From assembly GCF_016864575.1 (NCBI RefSeq), contig NZ_CP044126.1:372001-436000 (forward strand): DNA of 64,000 bases, given 5' to 3'. Position numbers and translations under genes: made by a program. The DNA is from Rhizobium sp. BG4. Its GTDB lineage: Bacteria; Pseudomonadota; Alphaproteobacteria; Rhizobiales; Rhizobiaceae. This document shows positions 8,700 to 17,433 of this stretch, in pieces. The notes beneath the pieces were generated by a model. That model ran no database searches and had not been told where the DNA came from. It saw only the letters and a list, made by a program, of their open reading frames with translations. Numbering within the stretch: position 1 is the first letter of the stretch; each line of letters opens with the position of its first letter.

Positions 8700-9734
8700 T
8701 CAGGTCACCCTGCGCGTCGAGCCTCGCAGGATGATGTCGCATTCCAGAACGACGCTGCGCGTCGCCCCGCCCGCCGGTTCCGCCAGACGCTCGACGAGAA
8801 TGTCGGTAATCGTTTCGGCAATGCTGGCGACCGGCTGCGCCACGGCGGTGATGCCCGCCTCGTAGAGCCGGAAAACGGCGACGTCGTCGAAGCTCGCCAG
8901 CGACACGTCCTCCGGCACATGGCGGCCGTTTTCCTTCAGCCAGCTGAGCGCGCCGACGGCCATGCCGTAGTTGGCGGAAAAGATCGCGGTCGGAGGGGTC
9001 TCCACCGACATCAGCCGCTTGGTCGCCTCATAGCCGCCGTCCATCCGCCAGTTGCCGCGTACGGCAAGCGCCGGATCGGGCGCGATCCCCCGTTCGCGCA
9101 GCGCCTGCTCGTAGCCTGCCAGGCGCTCGATGCCGGACGAATTGCGCGGATCGCCAGTCAGGATGCCGATGCGTCGGTGGCCGAGATCGACCAGGTGGCT
9201 GACCAGCCGGTAGCTCGCCTTGTGGTTCTCGACCATCACCCGGTCTGCCGCGAGGCCCCGGACGTCGTTGTTGTAAAAGATGATCGGGATATCATGATTG
9301 ATGAGATCGTCGACGCGGTCATAGACCTCGGCCGTGCCGTCCATGATGAGCGCATCGACGCGTTGGGCGGCAAAGAAATCGAGCGCTTCGGCCACGACGC
9401 GCGGATCGCCGCCGTGGCAATAGGTCAGGAGCGCCCGCCCCGTCCGGCGCACGGAATTTGCCAGATGCTCCAGCATGCGCGCATGGAACTCGTCGAAGGT
9501 CGGCACCAAGAAGCCGATCATGTGCGTCAGGTCGGTGCGGATCGACGCAGCGGCGGCATTGCGCTTGTAGCCGAGATCCTGGATCGCCCGTTCGATCTGT
9601 TCGCGGTTCGAGCGGCGGATCGTCTGGCCGTTGAGATAACGCGACACGGTGCCGACCGCGACATCTGCCACCTTGGCAACGTCGATGATCGTCGCTCCGC
9701 GCTTTCTCCCAGCTGTGTGATCCGTCTCGTCCAT
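8700..9734 (-). CDS. LacI-family transcriptional regulator of the fucoside operon
   Basis: 344 residues from the ATG at 9734. The N-terminal LacI helix-turn-helix is clear: ATIIDVAKVADVAVGTVSRY, followed by the hinge-helix region with NREQIERAIQDLGYKRNAAA. The rest is the periplasmic-binding-protein-like effector domain, including HRRIGILTGDPRNSSG near the middle and SLASFDDV towards the end. It sits inside the leftward operon between the hydrolase and the ATPase genes, so it is probably autoregulated with the genes it controls. A LacI-type palindrome at 15059-15071 in front of the operon is its probable operator. The inducer is probably a fucose-containing sugar (inference from the two hydrolases). 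Confidence 0.92.
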   Translation of the reverse strand: MDETDHTAGRKRGATIIDVAKVADVAVGTVSRYLNGQTIRRSNREQIERAIQDLGYKRNAAAASIRTDLTHMIGFLVPTFDEFHARMLEHLANSVRRTGRALLTYCHGGDPRVVAEALDFFAAQRVDALIMDGTAEVYDRVDDLINHDIPIIFYNNDVRGLAADRVMVENHKASYRLVSHLVDLGHRRIGILTGDPRNSSGIERLAGYEQALRERGIAPDPALAVRGNWRMDGGYEATKRLMSVETPPTAIFSANYGMAVGALSWLKENGRHVPEDVSLASFDDVAVFRLYEAGITAVAQPVASIAETITDILVERLAEPAGGATRSVVLECDIILRGSTRRVT

Positions 9735-9872
9735 TTCAAGCAAACCCCTGCACGTCTATCGCCAAAACGGCGCCCCAATAACGCCATTTCGTCATATAAC
9801 CCAGCGCCTTGCCGCCCACCAGCGCAAGCGGCAGAGGCACCGGGTGCGGCCGTCCGGCGACGGCCGCCTCAA

Positions 9873-11924
9873 TCAGGCGCCTTCGAAAACCACGGCGCTG
9901 TGGATATGGAGGCGCGGCACGGTGATGCTGACGGCGCCATCGGCGTCAGCATGCCAGGCGAGCTCCTCGCCGGTCATCGCGTCGAACACCCGCTTCGGCT
10001 TCTCAGGCAGGCGCACCGTCGCATTGACCGGGCCGATCGCCGGAATGTCCTCAATCATCTCCATCACCCGCGTCGAACCGTCGTCACCGCGCACAGCCTT
10101 GCCGCGGATCTGCGGCGGTCCGTAGAGAAGATGCAGGACATGACGGTTGTGCTCGACCTGGCGTGTCAGCGTTGCGCGGCCCGAAGACGGAAGATCGGTG
10201 ACCATGGCCGGGTTCGGAACGAGGCGGTCGAGAAGACCGCGCACGACATATTTGTAGAGCGGCTGCCCCATGGCCCGGTAGAGCCGGAAGATCGGATAGG
10301 CGATATAGGCCGCACCGCGATGTTCGGTGACGGCAGCACCCAGCATATCGGCATCCGGATTGTCGGGCGCGTGCTGATGCGAGCAGAAGTGCTTGTAGGA
10401 GCGATTGAAATAGGACGGGTAGATGCCGGCAAGCACGGTCGCGTCGGTGGAGCGCACGGTCTCCGCCTCGTCGTAGAAGACGAAGGCTGTCTCGGGCATC
10501 GACGTGTCGAGCACCTTGTCAGCCTTTACGTAGCTCGGCTTGAAGGACACCGGTTCAGGCTGGCGCTCGATGCCGAAATCGACGGCAAAGCGGCCGTCTT
10601 CGCCAAGACCCGAGCGCCAGGAGGCGATGAGTTTGCCGCCATTGGAAAGGTAGGTCTTCAGCCGGGCTGCGAGGGCGGAATCGACAGTAATTTCGTCGGG
10701 CAGGATCAGCAGCCGATACTGTTCAAAGCGGGCTGAGATATCAATAACGTCGAAGGGGCGCTTCAACTCCTGCAGCATCTGCGCGGTGCCATCGTCGCTC
10801 GGATGGTTACGAGCACCCTCCGGGTTCATATGCTCGGCAGAAAGGATCGCGATCTCGGAGATTTGCCTGGCGCCTTCCAGAAAAGGCTCCATCTTCTCGA
10901 CGCGCCGGTAGGCGGGCGCGATCGAAGCATAGGTATCCGGGTTGATCGCACCGTTCGGATGCAGCTGGTCGCCGACCAGGCATTTGGAACCGAGCGCGAT
11001 CATCTGGGCGCATTCATATTCCAGGGCGTCCGGATGCTTGAAGCCGCCGAACTCGCCCCAGGATGTGTGGAATTTTCCGGTATGGGCGAGAAAATCCATG
11101 CCGAGCGTCGCCGCATAGCGCGCGCTCGAGGGGAAGTGGTCGTAGCCCCAGCCACCCGTCGGCAGGCTTTCGAGTTCGAGATGCGAATAGGTTCCGAAGC
11201 GCTCCGGCCCCTGCTTGTGAATGTGGCCGCAATTGTAGAACACCCGCAGGCCGGGGAATTCTTCGAATAGCGCCTTGCTCGTCTCGCGGCGGAACTGTTC
11301 GTTGACGGCCTCATCATTCTTCAGCCGATCGGCAGGATTTTCGGGATCGAGGCCCTCGCATTGCATGCGCTCGACACAGGCGGCGCAGACGCAATCGGGC
11401 GTCAGGATGATGTCAAAGAACAGGCCCTGCGTCGGATAGATTTGGGCGACTTCGCGTGCCTGATCGAGAATGTATTTCCTCAGGCCCTCGTGGTTGAGGC
11501 AGAGGGTATGCCAGGCCGGGCTCAGCTGCTTGCCGGCAGAGGGATCGCCGGGCAGAGCGTGCTGGTAGCGGTTGGATGCGCTCATCGCCCGCCACTCCGG
11601 ATGCTCGCGCGCCGTCAGCTCATCCCACTGAACCGAGATATAGATCGGGCTTTCGATATCGGCGGCCGAAAGAGCTTTGACCATATCGCCGAGCAGATCC
11701 GGCCGCGCCAGATGCGGATGCGGCTTGCCGACCTTGGTCGGATAATAGGACCAGCCGTGATGGCACTTGGCGAAGATCGTGATCGAATCCACATGTGCCG
11801 CCTTCAGCGTCGAGACGAAAGCCTCCGGATCGAAATCCGAGCCGATGCCCGGAATATGCTCCGAGGTGTGGAAATCGAGATGGATCTGGCGGTAGCGGAG
11901 CGGCTTGTTGGTGAGTTTCGGCAT
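9873..11924 (-). CDS. Putative glycoside hydrolase, alpha-L-fucosidase-like with GH42-type trimerisation fold
   Basis: 683 residues from the ATG at 11924, 4 bp after the permease stop. The N-terminal part (RQIHLDFHTSEHIPGIGSDF, KAAHVDSITIFAKCHHGWSY) looks like the (beta/alpha)8 barrel of the hypothetical glycosyl hydrolase 6 type. The C-terminal half, from about residue 360, resembles the beta-galactosidase trimerisation (amidotransferase-like) domain. Proteins of this layout include GH151 alpha-L-fucosidases, so fucosidase activity is plausible, and the GH95 gene in the same operon supports it. I cannot identify the catalytic acids with certainty. A cluster of Cys (CVCAACVERMQC) near residue 180 could bind metal. 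No signal peptide is seen, suggesting intracellular action on imported oligosaccharide. Confidence 0.72.
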   Translation of the reverse strand: MPKLTNKPLRYRQIHLDFHTSEHIPGIGSDFDPEAFVSTLKAAHVDSITIFAKCHHGWSYYPTKVGKPHPHLARPDLLGDMVKALSAADIESPIYISVQWDELTAREHPEWRAMSASNRYQHALPGDPSAGKQLSPAWHTLCLNHEGLRKYILDQAREVAQIYPTQGLFFDIILTPDCVCAACVERMQCEGLDPENPADRLKNDEAVNEQFRRETSKALFEEFPGLRVFYNCGHIHKQGPERFGTYSHLELESLPTGGWGYDHFPSSARYAATLGMDFLAHTGKFHTSWGEFGGFKHPDALEYECAQMIALGSKCLVGDQLHPNGAINPDTYASIAPAYRRVEKMEPFLEGARQISEIAILSAEHMNPEGARNHPSDDGTAQMLQELKRPFDVIDISARFEQYRLLILPDEITVDSALAARLKTYLSNGGKLIASWRSGLGEDGRFAVDFGIERQPEPVSFKPSYVKADKVLDTSMPETAFVFYDEAETVRSTDATVLAGIYPSYFNRSYKHFCSHQHAPDNPDADMLGAAVTEHRGAAYIAYPIFRLYRAMGQPLYKYVVRGLLDRLVPNPAMVTDLPSSGRATLTRQVEHNRHVLHLLYGPPQIRGKAVRGDDGSTRVMEMIEDIPAIGPVNATVRLPEKPKRVFDAMTGEELAWHADADGAVSITVPRLHIHSAVVFEGA

Positions 11925-11928
11925 GGTT

Positions 11929-12750
11929 CTATTCCTTTGCGCCGGTGCGGGTCTGCGAGCCGGCGGCGAACTGACGTTGGAAGACGAGGAAGACGACAAG
12001 CGGGACGATGGTGGTGATGATGGCGGCCACTGATCTCTGGTCCCAGTTGATTTCGTAGCTGCCCGAAATGCGGGCGAGCAGCACCGGAAGTGGAACATCG
12101 CTGCGCAGGAAGAGCATCGGCAAAAGCAGCGCATTCCATGTCCAGAGGAACTGCAGGATGCCGACCGCAAAGATCGGCGACAGGCTGTTCGGCAGCACCA
12201 CATGGCGGAAGGTGGCGAGCGGTCCGCAGCCGTCGATCCGGGCGGCCTCGACGAGCTCCCGCGGAAAGTCCTCGAAGAAGTTTTTGACGAGGAAGATCGA
12301 CCAGGCAAAGGACAGGCCGACATAGGGGATCAGCACCGAGAAGATGCTGTCGATCAGCCCAAGATCGCGCCACAGCGTGAAGAGCGGGATGATCACCACC
12401 TGCTGCGGCAGCACGAAGGCATTGATGATCAGGATCAGCAGCAGACGCCTGAACGGGAAGTTCAGGAAGTGGAAGGCGTAGGCGGCTGCCGGCGTCAGAA
12501 GCATCGTCAGCGCCGTTGCGATCGCCGCGGTCTTCATCGTTACCCACATCGAGGGTGCCAGCGGATATTTGTCCCAGACCTTGCGCCAGGCATCGAGCGT
12601 GAAATCGAAGCTCTCGAAATGCCACCATCCGAGCGACACGCCTTGCGGCGGTCGCAGCGAGGTGACGACAATGCCAAGGATAGGGATCACCCAGATGCAG
12701 GCGACGATGCCGACGGCGATAATGATCCAGCGGGGTGCTTTGCCAATCAT
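11929..12750 (-). CDS. Sugar ABC transporter permease, MalG-like
   Basis: 273 residues with about six hydrophobic membrane segments, the first at roughly residues 9-30. The permease EAA loop is visible as ELVEAARIDGCGPLATFRHV near residue 180, followed by a conserved Pro-rich turn (VLPNSLSPIFAVG). The start overlaps the preceding permease stop by 4 bp (ATGA), and the hydrolase gene follows 4 bp after its stop. It would pair with the MalF-like permease, the binding protein and the frameshifted MalK-type ATPase in a carbohydrate uptake transporter-1 importer. Cargo is inferred to be a fucosylated oligosaccharide. Confidence 0.93.
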   Translation of the reverse strand: MIGKAPRWIIIAVGIVACIWVIPILGIVVTSLRPPQGVSLGWWHFESFDFTLDAWRKVWDKYPLAPSMWVTMKTAAIATALTMLLTPAAAYAFHFLNFPFRRLLLILIINAFVLPQQVVIIPLFTLWRDLGLIDSIFSVLIPYVGLSFAWSIFLVKNFFEDFPRELVEAARIDGCGPLATFRHVVLPNSLSPIFAVGILQFLWTWNALLLPMLFLRSDVPLPVLLARISGSYEINWDQRSVAAIITTIVPLVVFLVFQRQFAAGSQTRTGAKE

Positions 12751-13703
12751 CGCGCACCTGCCGTCCGCTGGATGATCGCGGGAATGGAGACGATGAGAAC
12801 GGCGAGCAGCAAAATGACCGTGGCGGCCGCCCCATAGCCCAGTTTGAACTGGGTCATGGACTCGCGGTACATGAAGTAGCCGACCGTCTCCGTGGAGCGC
12901 ACGGGCCCGCCGCCGGTCAGGATGTAGATGATATCGAAAGCGCGCAGCGCGCCGAGCAGATTGATGAAAATGGCAACGCGCACGCCCGGCATCGACAGCG
13001 GCATCATGATGTGGCGCATGGTCGAGACCGGCTTGGCGCCATCCATATAGGCCGCCTCCAGCACCGATTTCGGGATCGCCTGGATGGCGGCAAAGATCAG
13101 CATCAGCGGTAGACCGACACCACTCCAGGAGGCGGCGATAATCAGTGCCCAGAGCGCCGTATTGGCGTCTCCGAGCCAGGCGTGCGCAAAACCCTGAAAG
13201 CCAAGAAGCTGGATCAGCGAATTGAGCAGCCCCCCGGCATCCGGCCGGTAGATGCCGAGCCACATATAGCCGGAAACGGCTTCCGATATGCCGAAAGCCG
13301 CAAAGATCATCACCCGGAAGGGCAAGGTTTCGCGCGGCGCAAAGGCGCACATCATCGCCAGAACCCAGCCGATCCCCACCGAGATCACCGTCGTCCCGAT
13401 CGTGAAGATCAGCGTCGTCAGCAGCGTATGGCGGAAGGCCGCGTCAGCAAACAGCTTGGCGTAGTTTCCGAAGCCGATGAAGGCCGGCTTTCTGAGCCCC
13501 TGGATATCCCAGAAGCTCAGCCGGATCGTTTCCGCCAGCGGATAGACGACGGCGATCGCAAAAAGCACGATCACCGGTGCGATCAGGATGAGTGCGGCGG
13601 GCGTGTCCCTGAGCAGACGCCGGCGGCCCTGGATGCCAGCCAGCGGAGAACCCTGCATCACGCCCGCCGCTCCCCGGACAGGGGAAGCGGAGGAGCCCAG
13701 CAT
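12747..13703 (-). CDS. Sugar ABC transporter permease, MalF-like
   Basis: 318 residues from the ATG at 13703, which shares a base with the stop codon of the binding-protein gene (TGATG). A second possible start lies 15 codons in. Hydrophobic segments begin at PAALILIAPVIVLFAIAVVY. The permease EAA loop reads VLEAAYMDGAKPVSTMRHIM near residue 215, and the next segment contains ALRAFDIIYILTGGGP, typical of MalF/UgpA-type subunits. It is part of the tightly coupled binding protein-permease-permease block of the fucoside operon. Confidence 0.93.
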   Translation of the reverse strand: MLGSSASPVRGAAGVMQGSPLAGIQGRRRLLRDTPAALILIAPVIVLFAIAVVYPLAETIRLSFWDIQGLRKPAFIGFGNYAKLFADAAFRHTLLTTLIFTIGTTVISVGIGWVLAMMCAFAPRETLPFRVMIFAAFGISEAVSGYMWLGIYRPDAGGLLNSLIQLLGFQGFAHAWLGDANTALWALIIAASWSGVGLPLMLIFAAIQAIPKSVLEAAYMDGAKPVSTMRHIMMPLSMPGVRVAIFINLLGALRAFDIIYILTGGGPVRSTETVGYFMYRESMTQFKLGYGAAATVILLLAVLIVSIPAIIQRTAGAR

Positions 13704-15010
13704 CAGTAAGACCCTTGGGCCTTGGCCTCGATGGCGGCGAGCACCGTGTCGATATTCGCTTCCGACGGATCCTGCAGGAATTTCTGCAGCTGGACGCGAT
13801 ATTCGTCGACGAGATCGCCGGGCAGCAGATCGCCGAGCACGAATTGCAGCTTTGAGCTCGCGACCGCTTCCGTCGCCACCTTCTGGGCTTCGCCATAGAG
13901 CGACTTGTCGACATTGCTGCTCGGGGAGGCGTAGCCCGCCTTGGCGAGAATATTGGCGGCTTCTGCGCTGGTCCAATAGTCGAGGAATACGTCCGCAGCC
14001 TTCGGGTTGGCGCCGTTTGCCGTGACCAAGAGTTCCTTGGCATCGACACTCGAGGTGTCGTCATGGCCCATGCCGAGTGCCGGGAACTGGAAGAGACTGT
14101 AATCCTTGCCTTCGACGAGCTTGTAGTCGTTCTTGGCGCGGTTGTTCATCCACATGCCTATCAGCAGGTAGTTCTTGGCATTGGCCTGGAAGATCTGGTC
14201 GGCTTCACCGTCCCAGTCGTTGGCGAGCATGCCGTTGGTGGCGCCGCAGCAGCCAGCCTGCAGCATCTGGCTGTATTTCGTCAGCGCCGTCTTCACCACC
14301 GGATCGGTCCAGGGGATCTGATGCGCGGCAAGCTTCGCCGCCGCCTCGACGCCGGCCGTCCTCAGGAGCAGTGTTTCGAACCACTCGGCATGCGCCCAGT
14401 ATTTGCCGGGGATGGCGACCGGGGCCGAGAAACCGGCTGCCGTCAGCTTCGCGAAGGTGGCGACGAACTCGTCCCAGGTCTTCGGCGGCGCGGTGATGCC
14501 GGCCTTGGCGAGATGTTCCTTCTTGTACCAGATGCCGGAACGGTCGCCGAACGTGTAAGTCAGGCCGTAGGTCTTGCCATCGATGGCGCCGAGATCCTTC
14601 CAGGACTGGCTAATGACCTTGTCCCAGCCGAAGCTCTTCCACTGGTCGTCGACGGGCCGGAGCATGCCGGCATCCAGCAGCTCCTTGCGGAAGGCGGGCC
14701 AGGTGTTGATCAGCACATCGACCACCTCGCCGCCCATCAGCGCCGTGCGGATACCGCCACGCATGTCGCCCTGGCCGGTGATCAGCACCTCGCGGATCTT
14801 CACATCGGGATATTTCTTCAGGAACCCGGCCTGAACCGCCTTCATCATGTCGGCTTCGGAACCGCCGAGCCAGTTGAGCACGACAAGCTCGCCGCTGACG
14901 GCCTCCTGCGCCCGGGCACCCCCGGCCATCGCCACAAGCGCCGCACTCCCTGCCCCTGCGAGCAGGGTACGGCGGCTGATTTCGGGCATAAATCTACTGC
15001 TGCTGGTCAT
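13703..15010 (-). CDS. Extracellular sugar-binding protein of the fucoside ABC importer
   Basis: 435 residues from the ATG at 15010, which has a GGGAGGA ribosome site; an upstream extension of the frame lacks one and is AT-rich promoter DNA. The N-terminus is a twin-arginine-like signal (ISRRTLLAGAGSAALVAMAG) with cleavage near ARAQE at about residue 35. The mature protein has the family-1 solute-binding pattern: VVLNWLGGSEADMMKAVQAG, then KYPDVKIREVLITG, and aromatic residues such as WTSAEAANI near the C-terminus. It is the first gene of the leftward operon, directly behind a LacI-type operator, which is normal because binding proteins are needed in excess. Ligand not identifiable from sequence. 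Confidence 0.92.
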   Translation of the reverse strand: MTSSSRFMPEISRRTLLAGAGSAALVAMAGGARAQEAVSGELVVLNWLGGSEADMMKAVQAGFLKKYPDVKIREVLITGQGDMRGGIRTALMGGEVVDVLINTWPAFRKELLDAGMLRPVDDQWKSFGWDKVISQSWKDLGAIDGKTYGLTYTFGDRSGIWYKKEHLAKAGITAPPKTWDEFVATFAKLTAAGFSAPVAIPGKYWAHAEWFETLLLRTAGVEAAAKLAAHQIPWTDPVVKTALTKYSQMLQAGCCGATNGMLANDWDGEADQIFQANAKNYLLIGMWMNNRAKNDYKLVEGKDYSLFQFPALGMGHDDTSSVDAKELLVTANGANPKAADVFLDYWTSAEAANILAKAGYASPSSNVDKSLYGEAQKVATEAVASSKLQFVLGDLLPGDLVDEYRVQLQKFLQDPSEANIDTVLAAIEAKAQGSY

Positions 15011-15058
15011 GTCACGTCCTCCCAAACGTTGACTGTCGCATTCGGCATTCAATTTAGT

Positions 15059-15071
15059 TGAAACGTTATCA
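15059..15071. promoter_or_regulatory. LacI-type operator in front of the fucoside operon
   Basis: TGAAACGTTATCA is a near-perfect palindrome centred on CG and matches the general LacI/GalR operator form. It lies 49 bp upstream of the binding-protein start. A second AACGTT core (CAAACGTTGA, 15023-15032) lies 37 bp away, close to the start codon, so a looped or dual-site repression is possible. The embedded LacI gene at 8700-9734 is the obvious candidate regulator. Confidence 0.6.
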
Positions 15072-15265
15072 TCTAAATCGATGGTCGCAAGTGTTTTTTG
15101 TCGATAATCAAACGATTCACCGTAGGTAATTGGAAAGATTGGAAAAATTTGCGGGATTGCGGGGAGTGGCATCGGCTAGGACGATGGCAGCACTAGCTCC
15201 CCTGCCCCAACGACATCAGCGTGGCGGCCGAAATTCTTCTGGTCGCGAGAGCCTACTGGGCCAGA

Positions 15266-15299
15266 CAAAAAGTGTGCGGCTCAGCTGAGCCGCCGCACG
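15266..15299 (-). terminator. Rho-independent terminator of the mtnK-to-RLP operon
   Basis: On the minus strand the 16-bp palindrome CGGCTCAGCTGAGCCG, extended by partly pairing GCG/CGC flanks, is followed by CACACTTTTTG. It begins about 10 bp beyond the stop codon of the RuBisCO-like gene and so closes that operon. It separates it from the fucoside operon promoter further left. Confidence 0.75.
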
Positions 15300-15308
15300 G
15301 ATCCAAAT

Positions 15309-16430
15309 TCAGTCATAAATCTTGCTGACGAGGCGCTGGCAGGCAGCAATGACACCACCAGGATCCACAAGCAGCGCACCGCCGACAAGATACATGATGT
15401 CGTTACCATAGGCCGCGCGCATTTCGGCGACACGGTCGAGCGTCATGCCACCACCCGGAGCCGGCGCGATGGCTTTCAGGCCACCCATTTCTGCCGAGCA
15501 GGCAGCCGAGATCGACAGGCACTCCTCACGGCTGAAGCCGAAACGGCCACCGAAATTCGGATAGATGACGGCATCTGCCCCCATCAGCCTGTGCAGGGTT
15601 CCGAAGAAGGTACGATGCGTGAAGCCGCAATCGGGTGACACGACGTTGGCGCCCGAGAAGGCCGGATGAGAGACGACAGGCAGCGTGAAATCCTGATCGG
15701 CGGCGAGTGTGCGGATGATATCGTATCCGGCAAGAGCAGGTGCGATCATGACGCCGCCCGCCCCCGCTTCCTGCGCCTCTTTGGCTCGCTCGACAATTGC
15801 CGTCGCGGGTCCCGTGATATTCGGAACGAAGCTCGTCCTGCCGCCGGTCTTGGCATTGGCCTCGCCGACAGCCGCGACACAGGCCCTCAGGCGTTCACTG
15901 AATGGAGAGGTCCGTTGGTCGACAAGACCGTGATCGTCCTTGACGAAATGCACACCGCCAATCGCGAAGTCACGGGCCAGACTGGCCAGCTCCTTTGTCG
16001 ACAAACCGACCGGCTTGATCGCCGACATGAGCAGAGGCGTCTGGCCTATTCCGGCGCGCGCCCGCAAGCCGGCAATGCCGTGGCGCGGTCCCCGGCAGAG
16101 ATCGAGAATGCCGGATGAAAGACCGATATCTTCCACCTTCAGACCCGGCTTGATGGAACTGTTGCCGAAGACGATGTTGAGGAACTGCAGGAAATCGCCG
16201 CCGACATCATCCTCGGAATAGGAGATGGTCGCCAGAAAGCCCGACCGCCCGTCTCTCACCTGTTCGAGGCCCTCCAGGCGGCCGAGGATCACATCCTCGA
16301 CATAGCCCTTCGGGACCGCAGCACGAGGGATCTCGACGGTTTGCTCAAGCGCGATGTCGAGCGCCCGGGCTTTCGCCTCCGCAGCGTCTGCCCCACGGAT
16401 GAAATAGGTGACGGTAAAGCGCTGAGCCAT
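15309..16430 (-). CDS. RuBisCO-like protein (form IV), proposed phosphosugar isomerase/enolase
   Basis: 373 residues, shorter than true RuBisCO large subunits (about 470). An N-terminal ferredoxin-like domain (to about residue 125) precedes the TIM barrel. MSAIKPVGLS places Lys139 at the RuBisCO Lys175 position. GGVHFVKDDHGL places Lys164 and Asp166 at the carbamyl-lysine and metal ligand positions, but His167 replaces the usual Glu204. The loop-6 region reads NFGGRFGFS (292-300), with Arg where RuBisCO has Lys334, so it should not fix CO2. LVGGALLVD near 350 retains the phosphate-binding glycines. It is the last gene of mtnK-mtnA-transketolase-RLP, coupled by TGATG. By analogy with the Rhodospirillum rubrum RLP it may isomerise 5-methylthioribulose-1-phosphate. 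Other known RLP roles (MtnW enolase, apiose-pathway decarboxylases) are alternatives. Confidence 0.88.
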   Translation of the reverse strand: MAQRFTVTYFIRGADAAEAKARALDIALEQTVEIPRAAVPKGYVEDVILGRLEGLEQVRDGRSGFLATISYSEDDVGGDFLQFLNIVFGNSSIKPGLKVEDIGLSSGILDLCRGPRHGIAGLRARAGIGQTPLLMSAIKPVGLSTKELASLARDFAIGGVHFVKDDHGLVDQRTSPFSERLRACVAAVGEANAKTGGRTSFVPNITGPATAIVERAKEAQEAGAGGVMIAPALAGYDIIRTLAADQDFTLPVVSHPAFSGANVVSPDCGFTHRTFFGTLHRLMGADAVIYPNFGGRFGFSREECLSISAACSAEMGGLKAIAPAPGGGMTLDRVAEMRAAYGNDIMYLVGGALLVDPGGVIAACQRLVSKIYD

Positions 16431-17431
16431 CAAAGCGCCTCTGCCTTTTGCGCCGAATGAACGTGATCGAGGCGCACCTCCATCAGCTCTTGCTCGCCGA
16501 TATCGAGCTTCTTGCCGAGAAGCTCCTCTATGGCGGAGACGAGGGCGCCGGCGTCGAGACCATATTTCTTCATGAGATACGGCTTGGAGGCGCCATGTGC
16601 AAAGGTGTCGTTCAGACCAAGCCGTCTCAGCCGGATGCCAAGTCCTTCCTCGGCGAGGATCTCGGCCACCAGTGAGCCGAGGCCGCCTGTCACCAGGTGA
16701 TTTTCCAGCGTGACGATGCCCTTCTTGCCGCGCGCAGCCTTGAGCAGCCCTGCCCTGTCGAAAGGTTTCAATGTCGAGACATGCAGATGATGAACGCCGA
16801 TCTTGCGATCGGTCAGCGGTCCAATCGCGCGGAGTGCTTCTTCGGTGCAGACACCGGAGCTCACCACGAGAATGTCATCTCCCTCGGAAAGCGTGCGCAG
16901 CTTGTTGAATTCGAACGGCGTGGAGAAGAGCCTCGGCACTTCCCCGCGCAGCACGCGCACATAGACCGGGCCATCGATGGCGTCAGCGACGTCGAGCACG
17001 GTTTCGACTTCGGTCGCGTCGCCAGTTTCCAGCACGGTCATGTTCGGCACGGCGCGCATCACCGAAATGTCTTCGATCGCCTGATGGGTGATGCCGCCGG
17101 GCGTCGTGATCCCCGGAAGGAAGCCCATGAGGCGCACCTTGCGATTGGAATAGGCGATGGAATTGATCAGCTGGTCGTAGGGACGGCGATAGAGAAACAC
17201 CGAAAACGTATGAAGAAACGGGCGATGGCCCTGCATGGCGAGGCCGGCGGCGAACGACAACATGTTCTGTTCGGCCATGCCAAGCGAGAGAAACTGCTCG
17301 GGGTGCCGGTCTCTGAAACCATCGACCTCACAGGAAGAGGTCAGGTCCGCCGAAAGGCATAGCACCTCGGGTCGCGTGACGGCGAAGGCCTCGAACGCCT
17401 TGGCATAAGGACGATTGACAATCTCGACCAT
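16430..17431 (-). CDS. Transketolase, C-terminal half (pyrimidine-binding and C-terminal domains)
   Basis: 333 residues from the ATG at 17431, 2 bp after the stop of the N-terminal half. It contains the pyrimidine-binding domain with the catalytic Glu in SLGMAEQNMLSFAAGLA (about residue 60), then FSVFLYRRPYDQL and GITHQAIEDISVMRAVPNM. The C-terminal domain follows with VTLENHLVTGGLG. Together with the 311-residue half it makes one functional ThDP enzyme of the split type also seen for apulose-4-phosphate transketolase and many archaeal enzymes. Its place between mtnA and the RuBisCO-like gene suggests a specialised donor rather than the pentose phosphate pathway. It might cleave a 1-substituted xylulose-5-phosphate between C2 and C3, releasing glyceraldehyde-3-phosphate (inference). 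Confidence 0.9.
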   Translation of the reverse strand: MVEIVNRPYAKAFEAFAVTRPEVLCLSADLTSSCEVDGFRDRHPEQFLSLGMAEQNMLSFAAGLAMQGHRPFLHTFSVFLYRRPYDQLINSIAYSNRKVRLMGFLPGITTPGGITHQAIEDISVMRAVPNMTVLETGDATEVETVLDVADAIDGPVYVRVLRGEVPRLFSTPFEFNKLRTLSEGDDILVVSSGVCTEEALRAIGPLTDRKIGVHHLHVSTLKPFDRAGLLKAARGKKGIVTLENHLVTGGLGSLVAEILAEEGLGIRLRRLGLNDTFAHGASKPYLMKKYGLDAGALVSAIEELLGKKLDIGEQELMEVRLDHVHSAQKAEAL

Positions 17432-17433
17432 GG

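Noticed and set aside
11925..12323. In-frame N-terminal extension of the GHL6-like hydrolase
   Set aside because: It overlaps the permease gene on the same strand, is Ser/Arg-rich, and the ATG at 11924 gives the natural family start right after the permease stop.
15309..16430. Interpretation as a true CO2-fixing RuBisCO
   Set aside because: Only 373 residues, Glu204 and loop-6 Lys334 equivalents are replaced, and no small subunit or phosphoribulokinase is nearby.
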